From NCBI GenBank assembly GCA_001414345.1, contig LLCB01000208.1, forward strand, positions 43,788-107,787: DNA of 64,000 bases, written 5' to 3'. Source of the DNA: Hymenoscyphus infarciens. Its lineage: Eukaryota > Ascomycota > Leotiomycetes > Helotiales > Helotiaceae. Below, in pieces: positions 10,812-22,430 of the stretch. The notes under the pieces were generated by a model. That model did not search any database, was not told the DNA's origin, and worked only from the letters and a program-made list of their open reading frames with translations. The stretch's first letter is position 1; each line of letters opens with the position of its first letter. Position numbers and translations under genes: made by a program.

Positions 10812-11621
10812 GATTTATCTTCCTTCGTCGACTTTCCGTCAAGTTCACCTACAATCTACGTTGCTTTTCCGGGATTACGGAATTATCTAGTGTGGGCATG
10901 GGCGGATTACTTGCTCAACTATACACTTGATCGCGTGGGGAAAGGGGGGGGGGTGGAGAGGCAAATCTCATACATCACCTTGTCAATATGTGTTTTTAGC
11001 GATAAGGAGTTTAGGTCTGATTTTACACTCATAGGAGGAGCATTTGAAGGCGTCAACCTGGTAGACTCGGAGGACCCAAATACCCCCTTTCTTTGGGACG
11101 AGAGGCTCGGTGCCCAACTGGATACATATATCAAGTCTGTAATCAGGGTTTTCTTTCATCTTTCTCCGTCTTCTAGCAGTGTTCTTTTTTCCCATACATA
11201 GCATAGAGCAGAAACTGAATCAATTCAATAAGTAGTTAATATGAAAAACCTAGCGACCGACTATTTTGTTCGTCACGCTTGTGTTAAGGCGGGGTTAGCA
11301 AAAGCAGCTAGCTTTGGTTCCAAAATCTTGTTTTAGGCCATCCTATTAAGAAATAACCTACTCTAGCCTGCTAAAATTTCCAAATACACGCTGCTTATGC
11401 ACTCGACCTCCTCTCTGCGCTCGCTTATATTAGGAAGTTGGTTGATCGCTCCTTCCCTAAACTCGCCTGTGCTGTGGGAAATTGATCAGCCTACTTGCTC
11501 TAAAGTAGTATGAATCCAAGAAGCTCGTTTTGAGGTGCTAGTGTCTAAGCTATTCTTGAGTAAAAATCTATAAATTGGGTACTGCAATGTGAAATGGCGT
11601 GCTGGTAACGATTAGCTCCAC
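10812..11621. other. Intergenic, no gene seen
   Basis: 3' flank of SPT2. A G run (GGGGGGGGG) lies near 10946. Open frames at 10890-11204 on both strands overlap and have no family features. Confidence 0.5.
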
Positions 11622-12360
11622 TTAGGTAAGTTTGCTGTCAAACTTGCTGTTGACCTTTTGTACAGTTTCCTTGACGGTGATCTTATTACGCTGTAAAGAC
11701 CCTATATAACCGCCAATAAGTGGCCATGCAGGTTTTTTCATAGTCGGGGCTTGGGGACGACGTTTTCGAGTTCGTGGAATAGGCGGTTTCAATTCCACCT
11801 GAGCTGGTATCTTTGTTTCAAAATTGTGTACACTAGATGACAACGAGGTGGAAGGTTTAATGTCTTCTAAACCATAATTTGTGCTCATATCCATTTCAAA
11901 AGGAAAAAATGATGGTGCTTGCCAACCATCAAGGCTTGAGTTGATACTGCAATGGTCGTTAATTACGAAAGCCAGGTTTTCAAGGTACCAACAACAAGGC
12001 TTCTTACTGATGTTCAATTGAGTCGAATTCGGAATCAAAGTCTACTGGGCAGGCATCGTGAGAAGTCTTTGCTGTTTAGTCAACGCTGAAGTTATTATCG
12101 ATGTAAGAATTGAAGAATTGATTGGCAAGACGGCATCGTACGAGTTGTCACCCATTAAACCAAAATCATTCGAGTCATAATTGAAAGTGATGTTTTATGA
12201 GAAATCATGGGTAGCAAAAGAGATGTTAAAATCCTCAGTTATATCGTAATTGACCTACGTATTCAAAACGAGGTTTTCACCCTAATCCCCAGCCATGGGG
12301 TCTCCATTCTGAGTGACTGGCTCTTTATTTGGTTGAAAGCATTCAATAACTTCTAGCAAG
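11622..12360 (-). pseudogene. Decayed gene with Clr5-like segment, possible transcription-regulator relic
   Basis: A minus-strand open frame (12038-11622, 138 codons) encodes a basic hinge R-T-R-K-R-R-P-Q-A-P-T-M followed by a Trp-led helix and a T-V-K-E-T-V helix. This layout resembles the Clr5 domain found at the start of many fungal regulators. Upstream to about 12360 the same strand reads Asn/Asp/Ser-rich protein-like sequence broken by at least three in-frame stops (for example near 12042 and 12200). I see no intron signals that would remove them. The frame ends soon after the helix pair, without the rest of a regulator. A degraded pseudogene is the simplest reading; family assignment is weak. 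Confidence 0.35.
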
Positions 12361-12959
12361 TTATCAACGTACTTTGAATGCGTTAGAAATTTGACAATGG
12401 AGTAAAACTGTGCTAGAAATGAGGGAAGAGTGCTTTTTTAACTATTTCAAGCCCGGCGACTGCCCTCCACCAATAGGAAAAAAGTACGACTTTCTAGGTG
12501 TGTTACACAGATCACTTGACCAAGGAGCAATGATTGGCTGTGTATTCTAAATTCCCCGAGGTACCTGACTTTACCCCATTCAGAACCCAAAAGCAGAAAG
12601 AAGCAACATAAAGAATTCCTCCTTATTTAAGCGAATCCGACCGAGCCTTCTCAAGCAAGGACTCTAAATTCAACAAACAATTCGCAAAATAATTTCCACA
12701 AAATTAAATTCACAGTAATCCAAACTTCGTTCCTCCATCCAAAATTTCAACTCTCGCGTCACTGGTGCTCTCGAAAATCGGAACTTCATTGTTTGTAGGT
12801 ATTGATGTAGAAGATACAGGTTTCCCCACATTTGATGCCGAAGAAGTTTGAACCAGAGTCTTTGGAACTTCGAGATTAGACGGAGTATTATTGATAACAG
12901 TTCCCCTTTTGAGTCTAGAGAGTTCCTGAGACTGTGACCACACCTCCAGGTATTTCCAC
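12361..12959. other. Intergenic between two pseudogenes
   Basis: No gene is assigned. A minus-strand frame at 12943-12710 (77 codons) reads plausibly protein-like but is unrecognised. The first half of the aspartic-protease relic (with its first catalytic Asp) may have eroded here. Confidence 0.35.
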
Positions 12960-14162
12960 TTATCTTCTATTTGTTAGAATGGTTGCTCCTTCAAACTTAC
13001 TGGGTTTTGTTAAACTCGAGAATCCGAACTCCAGTTCCGAGCCTCTCATGGGGGTATATCGCTGGGGCAAATTACGGCAAATTCGAATGTTTACTGGCAG
13101 GTACCAAAACTGACTTTAGAGGGCCGCACAAACCACAAGGAAGTCGAACATTAGGGGATTACGACAACAGCAGATTTACATCTTCGATTCTCACCTTCAA
13201 GATGTACGAGGAGTTTTCCAGTCGGTTTATGGTAGATCTCAAATCCACCACAAACACTCTTTACGATCCTACAAACACTTCAACTTCGACTACGAGTACT
13301 AGATTCATGTGGCAACCAATATCACTTGCTATTGACTCCATGGTTCCCCAGTTGTATCTGCCCAAAGAAAGATGTGAGCGTTTTGAAAACGCATTCGGTA
13401 TGGTATACCTTGGTAGCAAACAGTAAATCATACATTGTCAATGCGACAGCACAATCATTGATGCAAAAAGTTTACTCTCGCTAGCCCTCAAAGAAGTACT
13501 TTGAACATGACTTTTCCACATTTCGTTTTCAACGCTACAGCACCCCTTCTCCCAGGTTTCTCCCAATTCCACTCAAGAGAGCGATGAACGATACACAATA
13601 TACTCTGGATCGTACTTTTCTGCAGGAAGCGTACGTGATCCAAGAGTATCCATACGAATATAGATCTTGCTGACAGGCAAAACATAGGTAGATGATTGCG
13701 GACTACTAATGATCAATATTTACAATAGCACCATGCACATAGCCCTCTACCCTAGAACAAGACATCAAATCAATCATCCCATCCTCAACTGCAAATTCCC
13801 CACCTCTTGGGGCCGACGTTACTACGAAATCTTCCAAGTGCCATGTTTTAATTCCAGCAACTCTCATTCCCATATTGTCTACACTTCTACTCACCCTTCT
13901 CTACTACATTCGACACCACGGGAAGAGATCCAAAGAGCACTTGAGTGACTCTGCGACGTCCCCAATTTCCAAACCCAAACAATCCGCAAAATTCAGAAAA
14001 GCAGAAGTAGATACCACCATCACTGGATTTATAGAAATAGAGGGTACAGAATCCCGGGCTGAAATTGAGGGTAGGAAAGTACAAGGTGTGGCACAGAATG
14101 AACTTGATAGCGAGGAGGCACATGAGATGCCGCCTGAAGGAATGGAAGTGGGGCTAGAGTAA
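12960..14162 (+). pseudogene. Frameshifted A1 aspartic-peptidase-like membrane protein
   Basis: Family features appear in order but in different frames. At about 13030-13110 is P-S-L-S-W-G-Y-I-A-G-A. At about 13155-13185 is T-L-G-D-Y-D-N-S-R-F. At about 13330 is the second catalytic-site block L-A-I-D-S followed by Y-L-P. A frame change near 13400 leads to S-Y-I-V-N-A-T-A-Q, then an in-frame stop near 13478. At about 13555-13640 is P-L-K-R-A-M-N-D-T-Q-Y-T-L and F-L-Q-E-A-Y-V-I. After further breaks, a membrane segment followed by Y-Y-I-R and a charged Glu-rich tail reads at 13875-14162. This is the usual plan of fungal membrane-anchored A1-like proteases. The N-terminal half with the first Asp was not found. 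Breaks do not fall on splice sites, so it is a pseudogene. Confidence 0.75.
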
Positions 14163-14814
14163 CAAAATGGCTTAAGATGAATCCAAAGCATATGTGTTTG
14201 CTGTGTGATAATAAGTTACATACCACCGGTTCATAGAAAGCCAGTTCGGAGTTTTCTCGCTTAGGAAAAACAAGATAAAAATTTATACCCCTGAATTAAG
14301 TTGACAGCGGTCATAAATACCCTATTTTATGTGTTAATTTCAAAGTATTATCTTTGAAAGTGTCCAGTTTTCAGAGTTTTTCGAACAAGGTAGTTCTCTC
14401 GGTAGCCACACATAAATTCCCACAAAAGGATATACTTAGAAATTGAAGAAAGCTCCAAATCAACTCACTAACCACTTGACAGGTTGTCGTTCGAGACCTT
14501 AATAAGATTCTTTTCTTGTTTCTTTGCTGGTTGCTTGTTCGTCTTATGCTTTTTGTCAGCAGCCTCAATTTCTCACCCCCTTTCGTTCTTTTCCTTTTCA
14601 GGTAGCGTAACAACCTGCTAATTATATTGCAATACTCTTAATTCCAGGAACCTTAGCAGAAAGAACTAAAGGCCTACGCAGAAACGCCTTGTCGTAGCTA
14701 TACCCAAAAAAAACTCCGGTCAATTTTCAAGCGAGATCCAAAAATCGTCCCACCTAATCTCAACCACCACCCCCTCAAGCCCTGATGGGGCAAAAAGGAA
14801 ACACCTGAATGAAT
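14163..14814. other. Intergenic, no gene seen
   Basis: No recognisable coding sequence. On the minus strand, the T run opposite CAAAAAGG at about 14791-14796 lies some 20 nt past the tRNA-Arg gene and would serve as its RNA polymerase III terminator. Confidence 0.5.
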
Positions 14815-14965
14815 TGACCAACGCAGGGATCGAACCTTTTTCAGAGTTAGTCGTGAGTTTTATGGGCTTGGGTGGGATTGGAATTACCTGCAATCTCTTG
14901 ATACACGAGACTCGGGAATCCAAGTCCAATCGTAGTCAAGCGCCTTGCCATTGGGCCAGCCGGCC
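14815..14965 (-). tRNA. tRNA-Arg(ACG) with anticodon-loop intron and a T-stem insertion
   Basis: Minus strand, first base 14965. The acceptor stem pairs 14965-14959 with 14822-14816 using three G-U wobbles, and the discriminator A is at 14815. The A box (TGGCCCAATGG) and B box (GGTTCGATCCC) are intact. The anticodon stem CTTGA/TCAAG (14940-14936 with 14901-14897) encloses anticodon ACG at 14933-14931. An intron of about 27 nt follows the base 3' of the anticodon and contains CGT, able to pair with ACG as in normal tRNA introns. The T stem GCAG|G is interrupted between 14888 and 14835 by a 52-nt insert (14887-14836). Without both inserts the RNA folds as a standard arginine tRNA. It could still be a pseudogene if the second insert is not removed. 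Confidence 0.8.
14836..14887 (-). other. Spliceosomal-type intron inside the tRNA T stem
   Basis: The 52-nt insert begins GTAATT, contains GACTAAC about 10 nt before the end and terminates AAAAAG. This is the same length and signal set as the protein-gene introns in this window. Removing it exactly restores the five-base T stem and the loop TTCGATC. It lies upstream of the B box, so it lengthens the A-to-B box spacing. Confidence 0.7.
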
Positions 14966-15474
14966 AGTTTGTGTTGTCAGTTTGTTGTTGAAGCATTTCT
15001 GGCTATTTAGCTGTCAGAATGAGATATGCAGGGGTGGAAGGTTTTCATTTGCGGTGGAGACTTAAAAGCGGGGATGTGGTGAAGAGATTTTCTATCTAAT
15101 GGTTTTTCCAGTCCTGGGTCCTAGTTGGTGGGCCCCGAGAACATCTGAATTTTTTTCATTTTATATTTTTTTTTTCATAACTATAAAGTCCCGTCGTAGC
15201 GTTTGTATTTGTAAATTCAGAATAGCAATTGTTCCAAGCTTACGTGCGTCCTCTTTATAATGCTTGAGTAAAGCTCGTGCTACGATTATTGGTTCTAGTA
15301 TGAGCGAGCGACTCTTGCCAGAGAGGTGTCCATGATATATATAGCTTACAGTTCTTTCGTGAAGAATCAAAGAGTGACATTCCTGTCTCTTACAAACTAC
15401 AACTAGGGTTGGTATGCCCCTCTCCGTCTAAATGACTCGCTCTGACTCGTCGACTAAGAGACGAGAACTATATA
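14966..15474. other. Intergenic flank of the RIP island
   Basis: No gene seen. A T-rich stretch at 15152-15178 is followed by unique sequence up to the TA target duplication at 15473-15474 of the Tc1/mariner element. Confidence 0.5.
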
Positions 15475-15564
15475 CGGAGGACGCGGTCATAAGTATGAAG
15501 AATATAGGGCTGTGTACTGTAGGAGTGCCCTAAAGGTGGTAAGTGCTTTAAAGCTACTTTTTAG
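15475..15564 (+). repeat. Left terminal inverted repeat of Tc1/mariner element
   Basis: Pairs with 25308-25397 with roughly a dozen mismatches, nearly all C/T or G/A transitions as expected from RIP. Confidence 0.88.
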
Positions 15565-15715
15565 CCCCTCTTTTTAGTAAGTCTATAAAAGGGTCCTTCT
15601 TATAAATTATCCTATAACTCTATTATTTAATATATTCTTTTTAAATTTAAATACTAGTTTCTTCTTTACTTATTCTATCTTTAAAGCTCTTTTACTAGCC
15701 TTTTTACTAGTAAAA

Positions 15716-16982
15716 TGTCTAAATTTTTAGGTAGTAAAGAGAGTCTTCTTTTAGAAGACAATAATAGCTGTTTATAAGATTATAACTCTAAATATAATTC
15801 AGATTATAATCTTTCTAATAATAATAAAGAAGAAGAGAATCTTTATAATAGGCCTAAATTAGAGGACTTAGATACTTATTTATAGAATATCTCTTATACT
15901 CTAAACCTTATTCTCTCTCTTTTTATACTTTCTATCCTACTTTGTTTAACTACTATTCTTCTACTAACTATTATTATATAATAAGTAGTTAATATTACTT
16001 CTATAATAACGTCTATTTCTTATTCTAGCTAGCTTAAAGAGAAGAAGTAAAATTTAGTAGAAGTAAGAGTTACTACTCTTTTTCTCTTTAACTATAGGTT
16101 TAAGATAGAAGAGATTACTACTTAAACTAGTATCTCTTAGTCTAGTATTTATAAGCTATAAGCATAGGCTAAAGAGAGAAGGTAGACTCTAGGAACGAAT
16201 ATAGAGACCTAGTATATAGATAATAAACCTTATCTTAGAAGGCTACTAATAGTAAAGAAGATTTGGCTTTATATTTTTAAAGTTATAACTAAGAATAGTA
16301 TAATAAGAGAGTAGTTATATTAGTAAATTATATAAGAAGTTTAAAGGACTTCTAGTTATATAAAAGAAAAGAGCTTATTTCTAAATACTATTTATTAGTT
16401 AATAAGAAGTAAAAGATACTAAGTATATAAAAGAATAATAAAACTAGGTTTAAATAAGTAATAAAAGAAGGCTTATTTAGACTAGTATTTACTTTATAAG
16501 AAGTAGACTTTAGAGAATTAGAAGAATATTATCTTTACTAATAAAATATTAGTCTAGAAGAGAGAGATAAGAGAATAAAGAAAAGTATAAAGAATAAAGA
16601 AGGAGATATATTACTAATATATTATTATATATTAGTAAAAAGAGTTTAGTAAGTTTATATAGTAGAGCTTTTTCTTTTATAATATAAAGAGGTCTTATTA
16701 TATCTAGGAAAAGGAGATAAAGAAAGAGAAGGAAGAATATAAAAGAGATATTATAATATAAAGTACTACTTAGTTCTTTTAGAATAAGAAGAAATAGGAG
16801 GCTTTTTAAGATATAAAATAATAAGTAAAGATAAACTAAAAATAATAAGATATTAAGATAGTAAAGACTTAGTATTAAAAAAAGTATTATAAAGAAACTC
16901 TCTAACCTCTTATTAATATACTTCGCCTCTTATTTAAGTATAAAGAGTCTACTAGTCTTATTATTTTAAAAAAGGAATAAGA
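15716..16982 (+). pseudogene. Tc1/mariner transposase, 5' part (RIP-broken)
   Basis: Opens at ATG 15716 (M-S-K-F-L-G-S-K-E-S) and stays mostly in one frame with many TAG/TAA stops. A putative HTH region (F-K-I-E-E-I-T-T... S-S-I-Y-K-L) is at about 16090-16155. The D-E-containing block F-T-N/D-x-x-x-V is at about 16533. The frame ends at the inserted LTR at 16983. Residues were read through stops, so the exact protein is uncertain. Confidence 0.7.
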
Positions 16983-17378
16983 TGTAATAGCACGCTATTC
17001 TAAATTATTAGTATTCATAAAACTGCCGATACCTCTATAACTGCTAATACTCCTATAACTTATAAGATAGAAGAGGCTAAAGAGAGTAAGAATTAGATAT
17101 TATATGTTTTACTTTAAGGTCTTATATATTTAGCTTTAAAGCCCTTATTATTTTAGTAGCTATATTAGAAAGGACTTAGTTATTATTCTTATTAAGACTT
17201 AGTAGTCTCTAACCTCTTATATATAGATATTTATACTTAGTATAGAAGAAGGATAGTTTTTCCCTTTCTTCTATATTAAAGCCTAGTATCTACTTATATT
17301 ATTTAGTCTTAAACGTACTTCTATATACCTCTTCTCTTATAGTATATATTTTATACTATTATATAAAAAGGAAAAACT
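16983..17378 (+). repeat. 5' LTR of Ty3/Gypsy element
   Basis: Aligns with 24441-24837 along its whole length. The 3' edge is set by loss of similarity after A-A-A-C-T. Confidence 0.88.
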
Positions 17379-20139
17379 CTTCTTTACTAGTAATAGCCTT
17401 TATAATATCTCTTTTAAGCTTATTATTACTCTATTTATTTTGATTTCGATTTAGCCTAGAATTAGACTATAATAATATATTCTTAAATAGCTAGGATTCT
17501 AGAGATCTCTTAAACAGCTAGTAATACTAGGGTTTAGTATTTATATAGATAGCTAGTAAAAATCGTATTTTATATATTAAGGGATTAGAATATGCTAAGT
17601 ATTCTTAAGAATCCTAATAACCCTCTTAGTATAAGGATTACTATATATAATTCAGATAGTTAATAATATAAACAGTTATCTAGAAAACTCTTAAATCGCT
17701 CCTTTTATCTCTTCTTTTTTAATATTTAATATATTAGACTTAGGAGTAATCTTAGGTCTTTTTTAAGCTCTACTTTAAAGTATAGAGCCCTCTTTTAAGG
17801 AATAAAGTTAAGTACTTATAGAAAGGTCTCTAACTTAATACTACTTATTAAAAAATAAAAAGTCTTAGAGTAATAAAGGTAAAGGGGTTACTCTTAGAAG
17901 CTAGAGAGATAACCGAGACTTTTCTAATATAGACGAGATATAGAGAGTAATTTAGACTATAGAGGCTAAGGACTAAGAAAAAGATAAAAGAATCTAATAG
18001 TAAGATAACTAAATTGTTTAATTAGTAGATTTAGTATAATAGATTAGTAGATACTTACTAGGAAATAATTAGACTCCTCTTTTATACTCTCTTATTATAC
18101 TAGACTATCTTTAAATATAAAACTTAACCTTTAATATTCTTCTTTTATAATAATCTACTTTATAATTATAAGCTAAAACCTTATTAAAAACCTAATAACC
18201 TACTAAAAGTAAAATTATAGAAAAAATTAAACCTTTAAATAATAGTACTTTACTTACTTATAAGTAATAGAAGATATCTATATATAATAGACTCTAAGTA
18301 AACGCTAACTATTACTATATACTTAAAACTTATAAAGCCCTTATTTAGAGGATAACTATAAAACTTACTAGAAACTACTTAGAGCTCTAATATAAGTTAG
18401 ATATAAGTAATATAGCTTTTAAAGATTAATAAGATATAATTAAACTCTTTAATTCCTACTTCTTAACTGGTTATAAGAAGGAGGATACTTAGAATAAATT
18501 TTAAGCTTTATAAATAGGTAGAAAGGGTTATATAAGAGAAACCTTTTTAGATTTTAGAGTATACTTCTTAAGTATAGTTATACTTAAGAGAATACTAGAG
18601 TTAGAAAGATTCTACTAGATATAAGACAAGATTATACTATAGCTTTAAGGTAGCTCTACTATAGCTAAGAGAGATTAAAATTATAATTTTAATAAGATAG
18701 TAGTATATCTTTTAGCTCTAGATAAGGAGAAGTGCTAAAATATAGAGTTATCTATAACTAGTACTATAGCTAAACTAATTAGTATAACCTTATTATTTAA
18801 AAAGATAAGTACTTTTCGATTCTTACTTAGCTTAACTCTAAAACCCTCTCTACTCTTATATAGACTTAATCCTATCTCTTAAAAGATTTTATAAACTCTT
18901 AGACTATTTTCTATTAACGAAAAATCTAAGACTATATTAATAGATTAAGTCTCTACTAGTATAAAGTATTACTATTATAGTAAGCCTAGGTATTTTAAAC
19001 CTAATTATCTTAATCTTCTTACTATTAATAAGATAAATGATTAACCTAAAAAAGAATAACCTTTTAAAGAGTACTCTAACTCTAAGCTAAGTTAGGAGGA
19101 AAATAAAGAGGTCTAAGTAAAAATTCCTTCCTAAGCCTATATAATTATAACCTAACTAGACTTAATCTTTCTAAGCTTATAAGAGGAAAATAGTTTCTTA
19201 TAAATACTACTCTTAGTATATAGAGATATAGTATTAAATTATAAGCTTTAGTAAATATAAGAGTAAATAGATACCTATTTCTAAATCGGCTCCTAGCTCT
19301 ATACTTATCTAAGATAATAGGTTTAAAGATTTAGAGATTACTATATATAATATCTATTTATAGATATAATAATAATACTAAAAGCTAGATAACGTAGTTT
19401 ATATAACTATATCTAAATATTAATAAACGTTATATCCTTAACTACCTCTTTATTATCCTAGACCTTAGATAGTAAGACCTAATTATTAGTAATAAGTAGT
19501 TAAACTACTTTAAAGTCCTTCTTAACCCTTTAAAGAGCTAGATTACTTAGCTAGCTAATTACCTCTTAACTCTCTACTTTAATAAGAAGATCTTACTTCT
19601 ACTTTCTAGCTAGAACTAGAAACTCTTTTTAAATTACTAGTTAGATATAAATTAGAAAGAGTATACTATCTAGTAATAAGAAAGACGTAAAAAGAGTAGA
19701 CTTATAAATATAGCTAAGCTATTACTTCTACTTATAATAATAACTCCTCTTAAAATTTTAACCTCTAACTCTAGTCTAAAGCCTCTTTAAACTACTAGTA
19801 TAGTTTTAAAAAACTAGACTCTATACTCTTTTATTAATAAAATAAGTACTAATACTATATACTTTAATATAAAATAACCTAACTTAGAATTTTATATAAC
19901 TAGTATCTATAAGCTAGATTAGATTATTAATAAAAAGTTAGCCTCTTTTTAAGATAATAATAATATAAGGGCCTTAATATAGGCCTAACTCCTAAAATGT
20001 TATTCTTTTTATAAAGACGTATTCTTAAAAGTAGCTTCTAATAAGCTCTCTTCTTACTATAAATATAACTATAAGATTACTTTAAATAAACCACTTCTTA
20101 ACTCCTTTTTACCTCTATATTAATAGTTAACTATAGAGC

Positions 20140-22430
20140 TTAAAGCTATAAAAGAGTATCTTATAAAGAACCTAGATAAGAGGTTTATTATTAATAGTAA
20201 TAGCTCTTTTACCTCTCTAGTACTCTTTATTAAAAAAGCTAATAGTAATAAGCTATAGTTTTATATTAATTATAGAAAGCTTAATACTTTAACCTAAAAC
20301 GATCTCTACCTAATCTCTTAAATTAATAAGCTCTTTTTAAAGATAAGAATAGCTAAAATCTTTACTAAGTTAGATATAAGATAAGCTTTCTATTATATCT
20401 AGATAGACCTTATTTTAGAAGAGATAACTACGTTTAGAATAAGGTATAGTATATATAAATATAAGGTTCTTCTTTTTAAACTCTATAATAGCTCTACTAC
20501 TTATTAACGTTATATAAACGACGTCTTAATTAATTATTTAGACGACTTCTATATCGCCTACTTAGACGATATTTTGATTTATTTAGATATTATTAAAGAA
20601 TATAAGGAATAAGTTAAAAAGGTTCTAAGTTAGCTTTAAGAAGTAGGACTCTAAGTAGATATTAAGAAAAGTGAATTTAGTATTACTAGAGTTAAATACT
20701 TAGGATTTATCTTAACTATAAAGGGACTTAAAGTTAACCTTAAAAAAGTAGAACCTTTATAGAACTAGGTCTAACCTACTACTATAATAGGTATAAAGTC
20801 TTACTTAGAGTTTATAAGATTTTATAGATAATTTATTAAAAGTTATACTAAAATTACTAAACCTCTAACTACGATAATATACTCTTTAGAGCCTTTTCTA
20901 TAGACACCTAAATATAATAAAGCCTTTAAAGCGCTAAGGACTAGGCGACTTACTATATAAACCTTATACTACTTTAACTCTAATTATAATATAAAGGTAG
21001 AAATAGACTCCTTAGAAGGAGTAATAGTAGGTATTTTCTTATAATAATATAATAGCTTTTAGTACTCTATTAGGTTCTACTTACACGTCTTAGTTAGCTA
21101 TAAATTAAACTAGAAGATCTATAATAAAGAACTATCTACTATTATAAAAGCTTTTAAGAAATAGTACTTTAAACTTATATTATATTAGAAGTATATTAAT
21201 ATATATTTAGACTATAGATTATTAAAATACTTTATAATAACTAAGCTACTTATAGCTAAGTAAGTTTAATAGATAGAGTTTTTATTAGACTTTAACTTTT
21301 AGATCTAATTTATATCTAAGAAAAGTAATTAAAAAGTAGATATATTAACTTAATATAAATAAGACCTAAAAACCTATAATTAAGTTAAATTAGATAGCTG
21401 CTTATATACTCTCTTAGGACCTAATTAGTTAGACTCTTAAATTAATACTAAACTTACTTAGATCTTTTTATAAGAATAGTCTATATCTTTTAATATAATA
21501 GATATTATTCTAGAGTTAAGTTTAGATATAATTTAGAAGTTAAAAGAAGATAACCTATGCTTCTTTTAGAAAGAACGTTATAAACTTCTAGATAGATACT
21601 CTATTTTACTAGATAATTTACTTCTTTTTAAAAATCGACTTTATATTTAAAGGAATACTAAACTATATATAAAGCTAATCTAAGAAGTCTATAACTAAGT
21701 ATCTAGTACTTACCTAAGTATAAAAAAGATATACTAGTTATTAGTATAATACTACTACTAGGTTAGACTAGGTTTAGACTATAAGAGGTACGTAGTAAAT
21801 TATTAAGCTTATAAATACTCTTATCCTTAATAGACTAAGTAGTAAGGCTTTCTTTACTCTCTTCTAGTACCTAACTATCTTATATAATATTTATATATAG
21901 ATTTTAAATTATTCTTAAAAGATAAACATAGATTCGACGCTATACTAGTATTTATTAACTAACTTAGAAAGGATTTAGTATTAATACTCTACTACTTAAC
22001 TATAAACGTTAAAGGCTTAGCTAAACTCTTTATTTAATAGATTTATTATTTTAGTTACTACTCTAAGTTAATTATAGCTAATTAAAGACCTTAATTTATA
22101 TTATTATTTTAGACTAAATTTTATTAAATAATTAGTATTAAGCTTAAGCTTAGTACTACCTACTATAAATAAATAGATAGATAGATAGAGATAATAAACT
22201 AATATATTAATTAGAGACTAAGGCCCTTTATAAACTACTACTAAGATAACTAGAGTAAATTAATCCTTTTAATAGATAAAGTATAAATAATACTTTTATA
22301 CTTATCTATTAGTATAACCTCTTATTAGCTTAAGTTTAAACTTAACTTAAGGACTTTATAAGACTAGAATATGTTAAAGACGTCTATTCTCTAAGAACGT
22401 CTTAATTATAATAAGGTAGTAAAAGTAGCC
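20140..22430 (+). pseudogene. Ty3/Gypsy reverse transcriptase-RNase H-integrase (RIP-broken)
   Basis: Reverse transcriptase signatures include K-L-D-I-R-x-A-F-Y at about 20370, Y-L-D-D-I-L-I-Y (catalytic YxDD) at about 20560-20583 and K-Y-L-G-F-I at about 20695. The connection and RNase H region follow (V-E-I-D-S at about 20998). An integrase core with Q-T-D-R-Q-T-E-I-I-N-Q-Y is at about 22170-22210. Codons expected to be Gln or Trp are TAG or TAA throughout. The gag region (about 17450-20100) is too decayed to delimit. Confidence 0.88.

Noticed and set aside
15475..15564. 90-bp inverted ends as LTR or large-TIR element of the Gypsy copy
   Set aside because: They flank sequence outside the LTRs, are inverted, have TA duplications and enclose mariner-like transposase pieces.
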